NCBI RefSeq assembly: GCF_030272615.1
Contig: NC_081406.1
Location: 232,182,396-232,242,395 of the forward strand
Reading direction: 5' to 3'
DNA length: 60,000 bases
DNA from: Cryptomeria japonica
Lineage: Eukaryota > Streptophyta > Pinopsida > Cupressales > Cupressaceae
Part shown: positions 1 through 11,004 of the stretch, in pieces
Position numbering within the stretch: position 1 is the first letter of the stretch
Layout: each line of letters starts with the position of its first letter
The notes under the pieces: model-generated
Told to the model about the DNA's origin: nothing
What the model saw: only the letters and a program-made list of their open reading frames with translations
Databases searched by the model: none
Program-made: the position numbers and the translations under genes

Positions 1-463
1 ATTTATCTTTCTTTTCTTCTGTTTCATGGAGTTTTTGTTGGATTGTCATGACAGTGTCATTCAATTCTTTGAATTCCTGCTCTTTTGTTGTTGGTCCAAG
101 ATCAAGTGTTCTAACATCATAATCCATGAGAGTAATCTCCTCTTGTGATTTATCAACCATGGGGACTACCACTTGTAACGTGCGTGATCCTGAGTTGTTT
201 TTTGAGATGTGAGAGAACTTCTTTGTTTTCTTCTGTTCTTTAGCTTTATCAATCCTTGCAAAGAAATCATCTATGTCCTCGATGAGTTGGACTTCCGAAA
301 CTGCCTTCTTACTCATTCTCTCTTTTAGCCAATCAAGAATTGTAGACAACTCCATATCATCTTCTAACCTATGATTGCCACTGATTCCTTTCAAGGCTGA
401 AATGATAACTTCACCTTGCTCTTCATTTGCATTTAGGCTTGGATTTCCCAAATCTTCTATCAT
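1..463 (-). pseudogene. Third-ORF relic, copy A, C-terminal half (runs off the window edge)
   Basis: An open minus-strand frame starts with ATG at 461-463 and stays open to base 1, about 154 codons, so its end lies outside the window. It contains a segment reading STILDWLKERM, then a lysine-rich stretch, then an acidic, probably coiled-coil part. In the same order these match the frame at 56127-57749 (copy C: STIPDWLRARI, then the RTVQIEVP and DYKVTT region, then the coil). The function is unknown. I infer that it is the distal part of a retroelement gag-like third ORF. It is out of frame with the preceding segment (487-717), so the copy is broken. Confidence 0.6.
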
Positions 464-1565
464 AAGCGTTTTTTCTCCTTAAGTCCTTAAGGACGATTCC
501 CAGTTGGTGATTTCCAGTCTTTAGAGAGTGTTTGCTGCTCTATTCCATGTTCATCTCCCAAGTTGTTCTCTTCTACTAATGTTTGATTCATTTCCAACTT
601 CCTAATTGAGGAAGTACTTGTAACTGATTGGGTAGTGCTTGTTCTTGATTTTTTTCCGTCGAGACTTTGCACTAGCAACTTCCTTTCATGTATTTCTCCC
701 ATCTTGAGTATTCTCAACTATATTCTTTCTTTTCTTGGAGACTTGAACCGATCCCTTTCTTTTTTATTTCTTCATTGCTTTTCATTGCCTTGTTCTCCTT
801 GGAGGAAGAACCTTCTTCATCCATCTTGCCATAAGTAAGCGATACCCCTTGATTTCTCAGCTTGTTAATATGCTGATCAATCCACCACCTTGAATTATCT
901 AGCACATCCTTCATCAATGTGTTTATGTCCATAATCTCGGGTTGTGATCAAATTGGTGCTAAGATAGGTTTTTCTTTTTCTTGCTCATATTGGGGCAACA
1001 CATGTTCTCCATTATCCTTTACTTGATCCGGAACTGGAAAGATATTGCATCTTTTGATCAAGTTAACTGACATCCTGGACCACATCTTCCTTCTAATTGT
1101 GAACTCATTTGTGAGGTTTGCGCAATAATCTTCTATGTCATCTCTATGTTTGTATCTCTTCCCTTTGATGGTATGCATCTTATGATGAGTATCAAAGTAT
1201 GATATTTGCTTGTATATGCTGAGTTGATAGAATTCCAATTCCATGTTAGCTGTCTCGACAACTTGAGCTGAATAAAATGTCTCCACCATCTTGTCGATTG
1301 ATACAGGAAATGATACCTTGGGCCTATGCTCCTCCTAAATGAAATCAAACTTGGATAGTTGCCTTACTACCTCAAGTAACACCATCTTATCGGTTGGGTA
1401 TCGCAGAAGCCTATATGGATGATATGAACACCCTTGAATTCTAATGTTTGAGAAAGTGGGAAACTTGATGAGCCACGACCTGTACTTCTCCACCAATGCC
1501 ATAGCTCTGTTTGACAATCTATTGTGTATCCCTCGTTGTAGTAGATGGGTGAGATACATTGAAAA
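464..1565 (-). pseudogene. Third-ORF relic, copy A, middle part, frameshifted
   Basis: Minus-strand fragments 1335-1559, 948-1289, 714-932 and 487-717 follow one another in the order of copy C at 57216-58736. The first (LQRGIHNRLS, then YPTDKMVLLEVVRQL) matches LQGGLHQRLS and YPTNRVVLLEVVRQL of copy C. The second matches the segment around 'DIEDYCANL' and 'MWSRMSVNLIKRC' (copy C: DLEDYWANA, FWSRIPLSMVRA). Several frameshifts separate the fragments. No enzyme motif is visible. This is a decayed retroelement ORF and I see no sign of a host gene. Its upstream part resumes at 2391 after the solo LTR. Confidence 0.6.
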
Positions 1566-2390
1566 TGTTGTTTTTAGTACTTTCAGATTAAATAAAACTC
1601 AGAAAATCAGAATTTGTTTCTAACTAGGTTAATTAGATTTATTGTTTTCCAGATTTAAGCATGGTAAAGAAAATGAATGCATAAAGACAAGACATAGTTA
1701 CTCTAGGAAAACCTCCTAGGAGGAAAAACCCAGCCAGAAAAGATCCTCAGATCTGATTATGGTTTTGGATTCAAATGATAATTACACACTTATCTAGAGT
1801 ATAGATGTTGCAGTCACAAGGAAGGTGACATAGAAGTCTACACGATTAGCTTACTGACAGAGATCATGTTTTGCAGTCCTTCTAATCTGACGTGCTGTGC
1901 ATAACAAGGGTTAGCTGCACCTTTCAACTAGTGCGCTGTCCTTCTATAGGGTTTGCTTGAGCCTTCAATGGAGTTTACTATCTTTTAATGATGATCTGCT
2001 GCCTTTAATGAAGTTCGCTATGATCTGCTGCCTTGAATGTGTATTTCGCCTCCTCAATGTATAGATATATTTTGCATCTGCTTAAAAACTGAATGGTTGA
2101 ATTATTATGTGAAGTATATGCTTATTTATAGGAGGAGCAATCCTTCTAACCAGGTTGGCTTGCCTTGCAAATTAAACCTTTTAATTCATTTAATTTCTTT
2201 TATGCGAAATGGATAGGGTTGGCCCTATCATGGTGGCGTGTTGGATTTGAGTGTAGCGTGGAGACTTTTTAGGAGAAGCCGAGAGGTATAGGGCCTGGCC
2301 CTATATGTTGGAGAAGGGGCTGGCCCCCTTAGGCGGATTCCAATGTTGCCCAAGGCAATTGGAATCCACCAGCCCTAATTACAAACAACA
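1566..2390. mobile_element. Solo LTR T1 inside copy A
   Basis: An 825-bp segment starts TGTTGTTT and ends AAACAACA, a perfect 8-bp terminal inverted repeat with canonical TG...CA ends. It is flanked by the direct repeat GAAAA at 1561-1565 and 2391-2395. Removing it with one GAAAA rejoins the copy A reading frame (GVNDAFS followed by MYLTHLLQ), matching copy C. It has no internal region, primer-binding site or ORF, so it is a solo LTR left by recombination. Family and orientation are not clear. Confidence 0.85.
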
Positions 2391-2672
2391 GAAAATGCAT
2401 CGTTGACTCCTCTATAGTGCAGCTTCTCTTGTAGTTGTAGTTGGGGATAGCAATCATATACTTTGAGTTGTCCTTTCTTAATTCCTACTTCACCCTTGCA
2501 TATCAATCCCATTTACATTATGTGCCTAGCCAATGCATATACCACATAAGAACTCATGTAGAATGTTCTTGTTCTTTTCAATCCTCTCAATTATATTTCT
2601 ATGTTGTTGCTAATCTACTTAGCCCAATTTATCATCTTCAAACCTAGAGAGATCTCTTCCACATAGCAAAAC
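2391..2672 (-). pseudogene. Third-ORF relic, copy A, DWA-domain segment
   Basis: On the minus strand this reads a segment homologous to 58500-58736 of copy C: KMINWAK (C: KMIDWAR), then LICKGEVG (C: LTCRGEVG), then VYDCYPQLQ (C: VYDCYPQLH), with in-frame stops. Base 2672 ends in AAAAC, the target-site duplication of element X. When X and one AAAAC are removed the frame continues into 26136-26178, so X split this ORF. Confidence 0.65.
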
Positions 2673-4446
2673 TATAGAACACAGGTTTACTATTGAGAGG
2701 GGGGCTGAATCAGTAGTAAATAAAACTTAAACTCATCTCCAATATATTCTTTTGAAAGACTTATTCAAAGCTTATAAACTTAATTCTGAAATGAAAGCAT
2801 CAAACTGAAATCTAAGAGATACACCACACGAAGAAACCAATGCACAAGAAATTACTTGGAAACCCAAGATGGGAAAACCACGGTGAGAAATGCTGCTAGT
2901 GCGCTAATCCAACCTCACAGCTAAAACTTCAATTACAATGTTTAAGGGCACGAATCCTAAGGAGTCACCAAACCCCTATTCTAAGAGCACCAACTCTTTC
3001 AGATTCCAATTCAATAACTTGAGCACCGACTCAAAAATCTGAGAGCACCTACCCTCCTAATTCTCAACAAAACAATCCGAGTATCAAATTAAAAGTATTA
3101 GAGTTTCAACTTTTAGAATACAATAATAAAATTCATACTTTAACAACTATAAGGATTATACAAACAGATCTGTGCTAACAAACTGAAACTCATAACACCA
3201 AATAAAGTTTCTCTGAGAAGTAAAAGCCAAATATCTCCATATGTCTGCAATAATTATAATGTGAGATTACTGACGATCAATGTATCTCTGTAAAACTGAA
3301 TACTGCCAAGAAAACCTGCAACCAATACTCCTTCCAATACTTTCAATCACCACAAATTTGCAAACTCCTTTATAATTAGTTATATATTGATAAATAGATG
3401 ATTTTGTACACACAATACAAAGACTGCAAATCTGTTAAAGTTATACCTGATTCAAGGCATAAACTTTACAAATCTGTATCACACCTTTTCACGTGAAATG
3501 CAGAGATACATTCAAAATGCTCTTTCAGTCTGACTTCTATTCTATAATGCTTCTCTGAGATTGCTATCTCAGTTCTTCTACTTCCAGAGACATAATATGT
3601 CTTTATTATACAGACAAATTTCTCAAGATAGAATGAAACGCTCACATACTCCACAAAGAATTTGCAATCTTTATCCAAGGTAATGATCACTCACAACAAC
3701 ATCTCATTCTTTGAATGGATACTCATTAAACAAAAGTGTTAACTACTCATAATTGAGTTGGTTTGCAACCAATTATAACTGTTATTAGTTAATGATCAGT
3801 TATACAATGTAGTTCAACACAACCAAAAAGGAACCTTTATCCTTCATTGAGAGGTATGCTTATTTATCATAAATGAAAACAAAGAAGTTTGCAGTTAACG
3901 ACACTTAACAAACTCAACCGAATCAACTAATCAAAAAACTGATTCATGTTTTAAAAACAAAAGATTGATCGAATTTACTGCTTGATCTTCAACAGTATGC
4001 GTTGAAAATGGAGTATTGAACTGAGGTTCTTCCAAACATTATTCTTCTTGTTTTCTCACTTGTAATCAATCTAGACATTAACAAGTATTGAATATCATAT
4101 ATTTCAAATTTGCCCGTGAATGTGAGGGTTCAAAACCAACACAAAATACATCAAAACTCGATATGAAGCCAATCAACTGTATAGATTCCGAAGCATTTAC
4201 AGACTTAACATCTTTATAATGAATTCATGAGGTAACACATTTCTTGAATACACTTCTCCTTATATAACAATGAGCTCATCAAAACAATGCAATCTAACAG
4301 AGATGTAATCCATACATTAACATGATTCTGGGAGTAAATTTGAAAGTGTAAATCTAAAAGTGTAGGCATCTGAAAATATGATTCTCATCATTTCTTGCAG
4401 CAATCTGATGTGTACGTTTTGAGATCAATGACAAGTTATGTCAACA
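2673..4446 (-). repeat. 3' LTR of copia element X
   Basis: This 1774-bp direct copy of 6985-8515 plus 25909-26130 is AT-rich and has no coding content. The two copies differ at many scattered positions, which points to an old insertion. The small frame at 3466-3690 lies inside the LTR and is not treated as a gene. The inner border is defined by ...TGTCAACA followed by the polypurine tract. Confidence 0.88.
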
Positions 4447-4458
4447 ATCTCCCCCTCT
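4447..4458 (-). other. Polypurine tract of X
   Basis: The plus strand reads ATCTCCCCCTCT directly after the left LTR. On the minus strand this is a run of A and G abutting the LTR start TGTTGAC, as expected of the plus-strand primer of a retroelement transcribed leftward. Further C-rich motifs at about 4581 and 4641 could be secondary tracts. Confidence 0.75.
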
Positions 4459-4673
4459 GACATTGATGTCAAAACTTAGTTTGCAACAAATGGTCAAACC
4501 CGAAACTGTAAACACTAAAACATCAATCAACGTCACCAAAACTGAAACTGAAAGCAAATGAGAGCAACGAATCCTTAAACTTCTCCCGCTTTGACATTAA
4601 TGACAAAGGGTCAAGGGCGACAAATGAAACACTAGAATACTCCCCCTAAGCAAATGCTTTCCTTTCAAAAGAT

Positions 4674-5237
4674 TTAGAGAGAAGACAAAATCACTGGCTT
4701 CCATTTGTGCCAAAGACAACTATTATTAACTTGCTCAGATAAACAATGTTTACTTTTTACCTCTCTCAGATCATAGACATTGCTCTCTATTCTTTTCCCT
4801 TCAGTGATCAACTTGTTTAAATTAACGTCTCTGATTTCACACCCTTGAGCATTAAAATTCACTGAATATCCATTGTCACAGTTTTGACTAACACTCAACA
4901 AATCATAGTTCAGTTTCTCTACATACCAAACATTATGTACTTTTAAAATGCCATTAATGCTTAGAGAACCTTTAACTTGAATTTGTACTGACAATTTATC
5001 ACCAAACTTTACTAGACCACCATTCCAATCAGTAAAGGTAATAAATTTACTCTTATCACCTATCATGTGATTCGAGCAAACACTGTCTATAATCCAAAGG
5101 TTCTGTCTATTCACATTAGGAGCAATCTGAGCATTCATGGCCTTTTCTGACTTCTTGTTTTCTTTCTTCTTCCACACTTTCTTTGTCTCTTTCCTGAAGA
5201 ACTCGTTCTTAGCCCTTTTCTTTTTTGCAAAACCCAA
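4674..5237 (-). pseudogene. Copia X gag C-terminus and aspartic protease, truncated
   Basis: A 187-codon frame. After a lysine-rich stretch it has the retropepsin motif of plant copia elements as WIIDSVCSNHM, where families usually have DSG, so the active-site Gly is Val and activity is doubtful. The conserved LLSVSQ motif follows. The frame ends shortly after the LWH that opens the gag-pre-integrase domain. The integrase, reverse transcriptase and RNase H that should follow are absent. The remaining ~215 bases to the LTR hold no frame. X is therefore a gag-protease-only derivative that could move only with help from other elements. Confidence 0.8.
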
Positions 5238-5300
5238 ATAATAATTTCTTGCAATATGACCAACATCTGGACAATTAAAAGCAGATCATACCATAATCCT

Positions 5301-5783
5301 TTAAGGAATCAAAAGGATTTCTACTAACAAAACTGATTTTCCTCCTTGGTATAACTCTACAATCATCTGCTTTATGTCCAAAGTAATTACAGAGATTACA
5401 ATAGCCATAAAAAGAATAAAGCTATTTGTTGTTAATCTTCTTGATGGAGGATGCCATTGTGGATACTTTTTTTGTTTCTTAACAAATCCAACATTAGTCT
5501 CCTTTTCACTGAAATGATTATTAGAATTCTGACCTTTTTCAAGACCCAAACCTGATTTATTTTTATCAAACCTTTGACTAGCTAACATCTCATCCAACAT
5601 GTTGGAACTTTTAACAAATTTTGATCTTTCAGATTCGTTTTTGTATTGTTCAAGATCATGTTGTAAGGCTATTAGTTTATCTTCTAAAACCAAACATTTC
5701 TCAGATTTAGACAAGAATTTAGAATGATTTACCTCTTTCCTTTTCTTGGCCTCTTCAATTTCACTTTTTAACTTGATGATCAT
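5301..5783 (-). pseudogene. Copia X gag, coiled-coil segment
   Basis: 160 codons rich in Glu, Lys and Leu with heptad-like spacing (residues ~1-60), then a segment LDEMLASQR followed by KSGLG. That arrangement is typical of the coiled-coil gag tail in one group of plant Ty1/copia elements. The end of the frame is shifted. In a neighbouring frame a zinc knuckle (C..C....GHKADDC) can be read near 5340-5400. It lies between the N-terminal gag part and the protease segment, all on the minus strand and broken by frameshifts. Confidence 0.7.
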
Positions 5784-5949
5784 CTGATTTCCTTCTTCAA
5801 TTTCTTTCTTTAGGACATAACTTCTTTCAATGCTGAAACCTTGTGCTGAGAGTTCTCCTCCTTCAATTTGTTGATTTCTTCAAGGGCACATAGTAGTTCT
5901 CCTTCAAGAACTATCTCACCTTCTTTGACATCATCTTGATCACTCTGAT

Positions 5950-6932
5950 CTAGTGAACCGATTGCCATGAACAATACTTCACCATCAGACTAATTACCGT
6001 CGTTTGAGTTTGAACTTTCTTCATTAACACACAAACTCTTCTTTTTTGAGAAATTTTGTTGTTTGTAGGAGGGTTTGTCTTTATTCTTGTTCTTGAAATC
6101 ATCCTCATTGTCTTGATCATCTTTGGTATAGGGACACTTAGCAGCAAAGTGTTCAACTTTCCTACAGTTGAAGCATTTGAGGAGTAGTTTTCCTTTGTAC
6201 TAACTAAAACCCTTTTTAAGTTTCTTTACAAGCTCTTCATCAACATCACTATTTGACTCTGAGCTTTCTTTTTTGCCTTCCTTGTTGCTTTGAATGCAGT
6301 TTCTCTTTGGGTAGTTTCTTCATCAATAGTTCTCATCTCACATGTAGTTAGTATACCATGTAAATCATCAATAGTAATTGTTTTAAGATCTCTAGCTTCT
6401 TCTATAGTAGAAATCTTAGCATTATACTTGGAGGGTAATGACCTTAATACCTTCTACACAACTGCTTTGTCCTCCACTTTTTCTTCAAGGCCTCTAATAG
6501 CATTCACTATCTCATCTACTCTTAACAAATACTCTGCGATTTGTTTATCTTTAAACTCTCATATTGACTCTTGTAGGTTTGTAACTTGGCCTATTTCAAT
6601 TTGTCATCTCCTTAATAATTACTCTTCAACTTGCCCCAAATCTCCTTGGCCATTTTACAATGCATAACCTTGACAAACTCTGTGTTAGATAAACCACACA
6701 ATAAAGCATTTTTGGCTTTAGCATTGTTCTTATAATCCTTTTTATCTATAGGGTCAGTTAAAGGAAGTTTAGGCATAGTATAACCATTTCCTACTGCCAT
6801 CCAAACATCAAACCGTAAGGAAGAAATATAGCTTTCCATTCTCATACTCCATAATGTGTAGTTGGTACCATGAAATAAACGTGCTTTATTAGATGAAGAT
6901 CCTTCCAAACTAGCCATGTGTTCAATAACCAA
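5950..6932 (-). pseudogene. Copia X gag N-terminus (UBN2-type), frameshifted
   Basis: The frame at 6612-6932 begins a copia gag. From Met at 6917 it reads MASLEGSSS, then NYTLWSMRMESYI and CKMAKEIWGKL, the typical start of the gag/UBN2 domain. After a stop at 6612 the homology continues in other frames to about 6250 (EYLLRVDEI, LRSLPSKY, ITIDDLHGIL), then into a basic region with a frame at 5950-6156. Gag would form the cytoplasmic particle. Stops and shifts make it non-functional. Confidence 0.78.
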
Positions 6933-6970
6933 GATCTACTTAGACCAATTAGGTCTTTTGTTAAGCACTA

Positions 6971-6982
6971 GCTCTGATACCA
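6971..6982 (-). other. Primer-binding site of X
   Basis: The plus strand reads GCTCTGATACCA, so the minus strand is TGGTATCAGAGC, complementary to the 3' end of plant initiator-Met tRNA. It lies two bases from the right (5') LTR of X. The same 12-mer adjoins the 5' LTRs of Y and Z. Confidence 0.88.
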
Positions 6983-6984
6983 AT

Positions 6985-8515
6985 TCTAGAACCTCAGGCT
7001 TACTACTGAGAGGTGGGGTGAATCAGTAGTATATAAAACTTCAACTCTTATCCAATTAATTATTTTGAAAGACTTATTCAAAGCTTATAAACTTAATTCT
7101 GAAATGAAAGCATCAAACTGAAATCTAAGAGATACACCACACGAAGAAACCAATGCACAAGAGATTATGTGGAAACCCAAGATGGGAAAACCATTGAGAA
7201 ATACTGCTAGGATCTATTGCCCTAATCCAGCCTCACAGTTAAAACTTCAGTTACAATGTTTAAGACCACCAACCCTAAGGAGTCACCAAATCCCTATCTT
7301 AAGAGCACCAACTCTTTCAGATTCCAATTCAATAACTTGAGTACCAAGTCAAAAATCTGAGAGCACCTACCCTCCTAATTCTCAACACAACAATCTGAGT
7401 ATCAAGTTAAAAGTATTAGAGTTTCAACTTTCAGAATACAATTATAAAATTCATACTTTAACAACTTCAAGGATTATACAAACATATCCGTGTTAACAAA
7501 CTGAAACTCATAACACCAAATAAAGTTTCTCTGAGAAGTAAAAGCCAAATATCTCTGTTTGTCTGCAATAATTATGTTGTGGGAATACTAAAGATCAGTG
7601 TATCTCTGTAAAACTGAATACTGCCAAGAAAACCTGCAATCAATACTCCTTCCAATACTGTCAATCACTAGAAATCTGCAAACTCCTTTATAATCAGCTA
7701 TATACTGATAAATAGATGATTTTGTACACATAATACAAAGAGTGCAAATCTGTTAAAATTATACCTGATCCATGGCATAAACTTTACCAATCTTTATCAC
7801 ACCTTTTCATGTGAAATGCAGAGATTCATTCAAAATGCCCTTTGAGTCTGACTTCTATTCTATAATGCTTCTCTCAGAATGCTTTCTCAGTTCTTATACT
7901 TCCAGAGACATAATATATCTTTATTATACAGACAAATTTCTCAAGATAGAATGAAACGCTGACATACTCCACAAAGAATTTGCAATCTTTATCCAATGTA
8001 ATGATCACTCACAACAACACAACACCTCATTCTTTGAAAGGATACTCATTAAATAGAAGTGTTAACTACTCATAACTGAGTTGGTTTGCAACCAATTATA
8101 ACTGTTGTTAGTTAATGATCAGTTATACACTACAGTTTGACACAACCAAAAAGGAACATTTATCATTCGCTGAGAGGTATGCTTATTTATAATAAATGAA
8201 AACAAAGAAGTTTAGGGTTAACCACACTTAACAAACTCAACCGAATCAAGTAATCAAAAATTTGATTCATGTTTTAAAAGAAAAAGGTCAATCGAGTTTA
8301 CTGCTTGATCTTCAACAGTATGCGCTGAAAATGGAGTATTGAACTGAGGTTATTCCAAACATTATTCTTCTTTCTGTCTCACTTGTAATCAATCTAGACA
8401 TTAACAAGTATTGAATATCATATATTTCAAATTTGCCCATGAATATGAGGGTTAGAAACCAAAGAAGACGATCAACTGTACATATTCTGAAGCATTTACA
8501 GATTACACATGTTTA
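6985..8515 (-). repeat. 5' LTR of X, part 1 (split by element Y)
   Basis: Direct repeat of 2673-~4207. It is interrupted at 8515 by Y, whose target-site duplication GTTTA occupies 8511-8515 and 25909-25913. The remainder of this LTR is at 25909-26130. Confidence 0.88.
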
Positions 8516-8691
8516 TGTTAAGTTTATTCAAATTCTGTGATCAAGAGGATAGAAGAGATGAGGATATACTCTGAAATTAATTTGATCTGCAGTTGTGTAA
8601 ATGGAAGGATGCACAACACTTATCGATTTCAGTATTGTGTTCCTCCTCATTGTATGTATGTTATATATATGTGAAAGAGGGGTTACGTAGT

Positions 8692-8731
8692 GAAGAGATA
8701 TGTCTTCCCACGTGGGAAGACACATCTCTTC
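8692..8731. promoter_or_regulatory. 40-bp palindrome with central G-box in Y LTR
   Basis: The outer arms GAAGAGAT and ATCTCTTC flank an inner perfect 22-bp palindrome whose centre is CACGTG, the plant G-box bound by bZIP and bHLH factors. The only mismatch is the pair at 8700 and 8723. The partner LTR has the same palindrome at 25631-25670 with the centre changed to CACATG. Its position in the LTR fits a transcriptional control element, but a role is inferred only. Confidence 0.5.
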
Positions 8732-8734
8732 TCT

Positions 8735-8854
8735 ACGTGCCACTCATTATAACACAGCACGTTAACAACATTAAGATCATCGCTGATTGTGAGGACGTGC
8801 CACTCATTATAACACAGCACGTTAACAACATTAAGATCATCGCTGATTGTGAGG
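8735..8854. repeat. 60-bp tandem duplication in the 3' LTR of Y
   Basis: Bases 8735-8794 and 8795-8854 are identical by eye. The 5' LTR of Y at 25461-25908 has a single copy, so the duplication arose in this LTR after insertion or during the last reverse transcription. Confidence 0.9.
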
Positions 8855-9029
8855 AACACGATTATGACTCGCTTATCATAGCCCGTTAACATGAAAGGGT
8901 GTGACCGGTGACAAACATCATAATTTGGTTTTGATTTATTATTGATTGTTAATGTACATACTAATAGTTAACATGTAATCAATGTATCGGAATTATGAAA
9001 TTGTACGACTGACGTTATAAGAATTAACA

Positions 9030-9038
9030 CTCCCTCTT
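9030..9038 (-). other. Polypurine tract of Y
   Basis: The plus strand reads CTCCCTCTT directly after the left LTR. The minus strand is AAGAGGGAG abutting TGTTAATT, the expected primer for plus-strand DNA synthesis. Confidence 0.75.
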
Positions 9039-9077
9039 AACTAGGGAGGACACATTTCATGTTAGAGAAAACATCAC

Positions 9078-9345
9078 TGTTTTCCCCGTAGGGTGTCAGG
9101 TTAAGACATTGTAGAAATGACAGAAGTACACAAAATATATGGAACTCACAAGTGTTCTATTGATTCATAATAAGCCAGTACATACAATGATAGCAATATG
9201 TTCGACTACAATAGCATGTCCAAAGATTGGAAATAGATACAATATAAAGGAGTTTGGTCAGTTACCCGGTGCCAAGTGTTGACAACCGACGGGTTAACTA
9301 CCGATGCTAACACAATTTACCTTAATGCTTAATTACTCGACAACA
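9078..9345 (-). repeat. Left LTR of P, inverted
   Basis: Reverse complement of 20788-21055 with the same length. Reading rightward it begins TGTTTTCCCC and ends GACAACA. The 5-bp target duplication ATCAC precedes it. Bases 9346-9362 are the inverted polypurine tract (a run of C followed by A). Confidence 0.88.
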
Positions 9346-9496
9346 TCATCCCCCCCAAAAAGAAATGTCATCTCCAGACGACAGACAACCAAAATGGGAA
9401 TGATGTACAAGCAAAACTGAAACCAAAAACAACAAATCACTAGGGAGGGCAAGAGGGCGTCCCTGAAGAAGAAGGGGCCGTTGATGTTGAAACCAA

Positions 9497-10759
9497 CTAC
9501 GCCTGCAATCGCATCACCTGATCAATTCGATAAGCAAGGTCCCACTCGGCCACCAACTGGTGCTCCCGTGACCGCTTCACCATGAATACAACCTCCATGA
9601 GCTCCTTTTGCTTCGCCTCCAACTTTGCCGCAAGGCTGGTAACGCGGGTCTCTGCTGTGGTCCTCATCTTTGATTCAGCTGCCAGTGCTACTCTCACAGA
9701 GCTCAATTCTCTCTTCACTGTGTCCAGAACCTCCTCCACACGGCTGGCTCGAGCCTGCTGCTGGGCCAACTCCATCTCCAACGACGGGATGCGAGCGGCC
9801 AGATCCGCAACTCTATCTGCCTGGATCTGACCCTCCCGGAGTCGGTAATAGCCATCCCGCACAGCCTGCTCAATCTGTCTCACCAAAGTCTGCACTCGAC
9901 TCTCTCCGGCCACCTCCTGACAATGCCACTCTGCTCTCATCTCAGGTAGGTCTATGGTTGGCCATCTCCGTGCCTCAAAGCACCTTTGGAATGCCTCTCC
10001 TACCCTCGTACTAGCAAACTCACGTAGGCTCTCCAAGGCTGGCTGAACAATGGATTCCTCAACTATAGAGGCTACCAACCGCTGAACTGCCCCCTCCATC
10101 TCAGCAAAAAATTGTGCTAGGGCAGTAGGCTGGGTCCTCCCTACACTTCCGTCCTGAAAGCCCATCTGTGAAGGTATCTCCTCCTTGCCACTAGTGGGCA
10201 AAACCAGCTCTGCAGAATGCTCCACCAACTCGACTACCTCTACCTGCGTAGGATGCTCCCCCAAATCAACTACCTCAGCTTGTGTAGGATGGCGAGGTGT
10301 AGCAGGTGGTGGCCCTACCGGAACTATGGGTGGGGCAGCATACCGGTCCAACCATGTGTCTGTGTCCTCCATTGCTTCCCCACTGTCCTTTGCTTGCCCC
10401 ATGCCTTCCGTCCCTATTTCCTGTTTCGTGACAGGTGAGCGCACTGGAATACAAGGAGTGGTGGTCACTGCAAGTGTCTGCATTATAGGACAAGGACGCA
10501 TCTGCCTGAATGCTGGAATGGCCACCCTAGGAAGGACTCCCGTCATCACCCCAGACGAGGAAAGTGGTGTTAATTCCCTGTCCATGTGCAGGAATGCTGG
10601 TGTGAATAACAACTGCCCTGCCCGAACCCCCTCTCCTGGAGGACGTGCCACACCCCATGCTGGCAGCCCGTGGGTTCCACCTGGTACCTGGCCAAAAGAC
10701 ACTACACAACCGCCCTCTTCTGTACTAGGGGTCCCTGTCTCCACCTCTACTTTAGCCAA
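9497..10759 (-). CDS. Third-ORF protein of P, C-terminal part, left-arm copy (420 codons)
   Basis: The longest intact version of this segment. It is Pro/Gly-rich at residues ~1-140, then has a repeated motif around AEVVDLGEHP and VEVVELVEH (residues ~165-185). The C-terminal half is long, Gln/Glu/Ala/Arg-rich and almost certainly coiled-coil (residues ~230-415, e.g. LEMELAQQQARAS). There is no catalytic motif. The same frame in the right arm (19314-20636) carries extra stops. It ends 150 bases before the inverted LTR, so this ORF is the last of the element. Upstream its frame is closed by a TGA near 10769, where the right arm has CGA. The role is unknown, and a structural gag-like or env-position protein is inferred. 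Confidence 0.6.
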   Translation of the reverse strand: MAKVEVETGTPSTEEGGCVVSFGQVPGGTHGLPAWGVARPPGEGVRAGQLLFTPAFLHMDRELTPLSSSGVMTGVLPRVAIPAFRQMRPCPIMQTLAVTTTPCIPVRSPVTKQEIGTEGMGQAKDSGEAMEDTDTWLDRYAAPPIVPVGPPPATPRHPTQAEVVDLGEHPTQVEVVELVEHSAELVLPTSGKEEIPSQMGFQDGSVGRTQPTALAQFFAEMEGAVQRLVASIVEESIVQPALESLREFASTRVGEAFQRCFEARRWPTIDLPEMRAEWHCQEVAGESRVQTLVRQIEQAVRDGYYRLREGQIQADRVADLAARIPSLEMELAQQQARASRVEEVLDTVKRELSSVRVALAAESKMRTTAETRVTSLAAKLEAKQKELMEVVFMVKRSREHQLVAEWDLAYRIDQVMRLQA

Positions 10760-11004
10760 CTTCGAGAGTCAGAAAGTAGTGTCCCCTCCGGAACACCTCG
10801 ATGTCTCCTCGGACTCCACACTCTCGTCTGTACTACTCTCTGCCTGTCGTGAATCGGTGTCACTGGCCGACACCACCACCGGGACCTGCCTTCGTCTCTT
10901 CCTGCTGGTCTGACCCTCTCTACCAGCCGTGAGTGCGTCCAACTTTGTCCAATAGAAAATAGCTCGCTTTAAGGAATCAATGCAGTCTCATGGTCGCCAC
11001 CCTC

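Larger units (their letters stand above)
8516..9029 (-). repeat. 3' LTR of Y
   Basis: 514 bp against 448 bp for its partner. The difference is an exact 60-bp tandem duplication (8735-8794 and 8795-8854) plus a few bases near the TG end. At 8692-8731 lies a near-perfect 40-bp palindrome centred on CACGTG. The overlapping short frames on both strands are products of this palindrome and duplication and are not genes. Confidence 0.9.

Noticed and set aside
8593-8892. Frames on both strands around the 60-bp duplication
   Set aside because: They arise from the duplicated and palindromic LTR sequence of Y and have no protein relatives.
10185-10913. 242-codon plus-strand frame
   Set aside because: It is antisense to the third ORF of P. 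The sense frame has the homologous, coiled-coil and copy-supported sequence.
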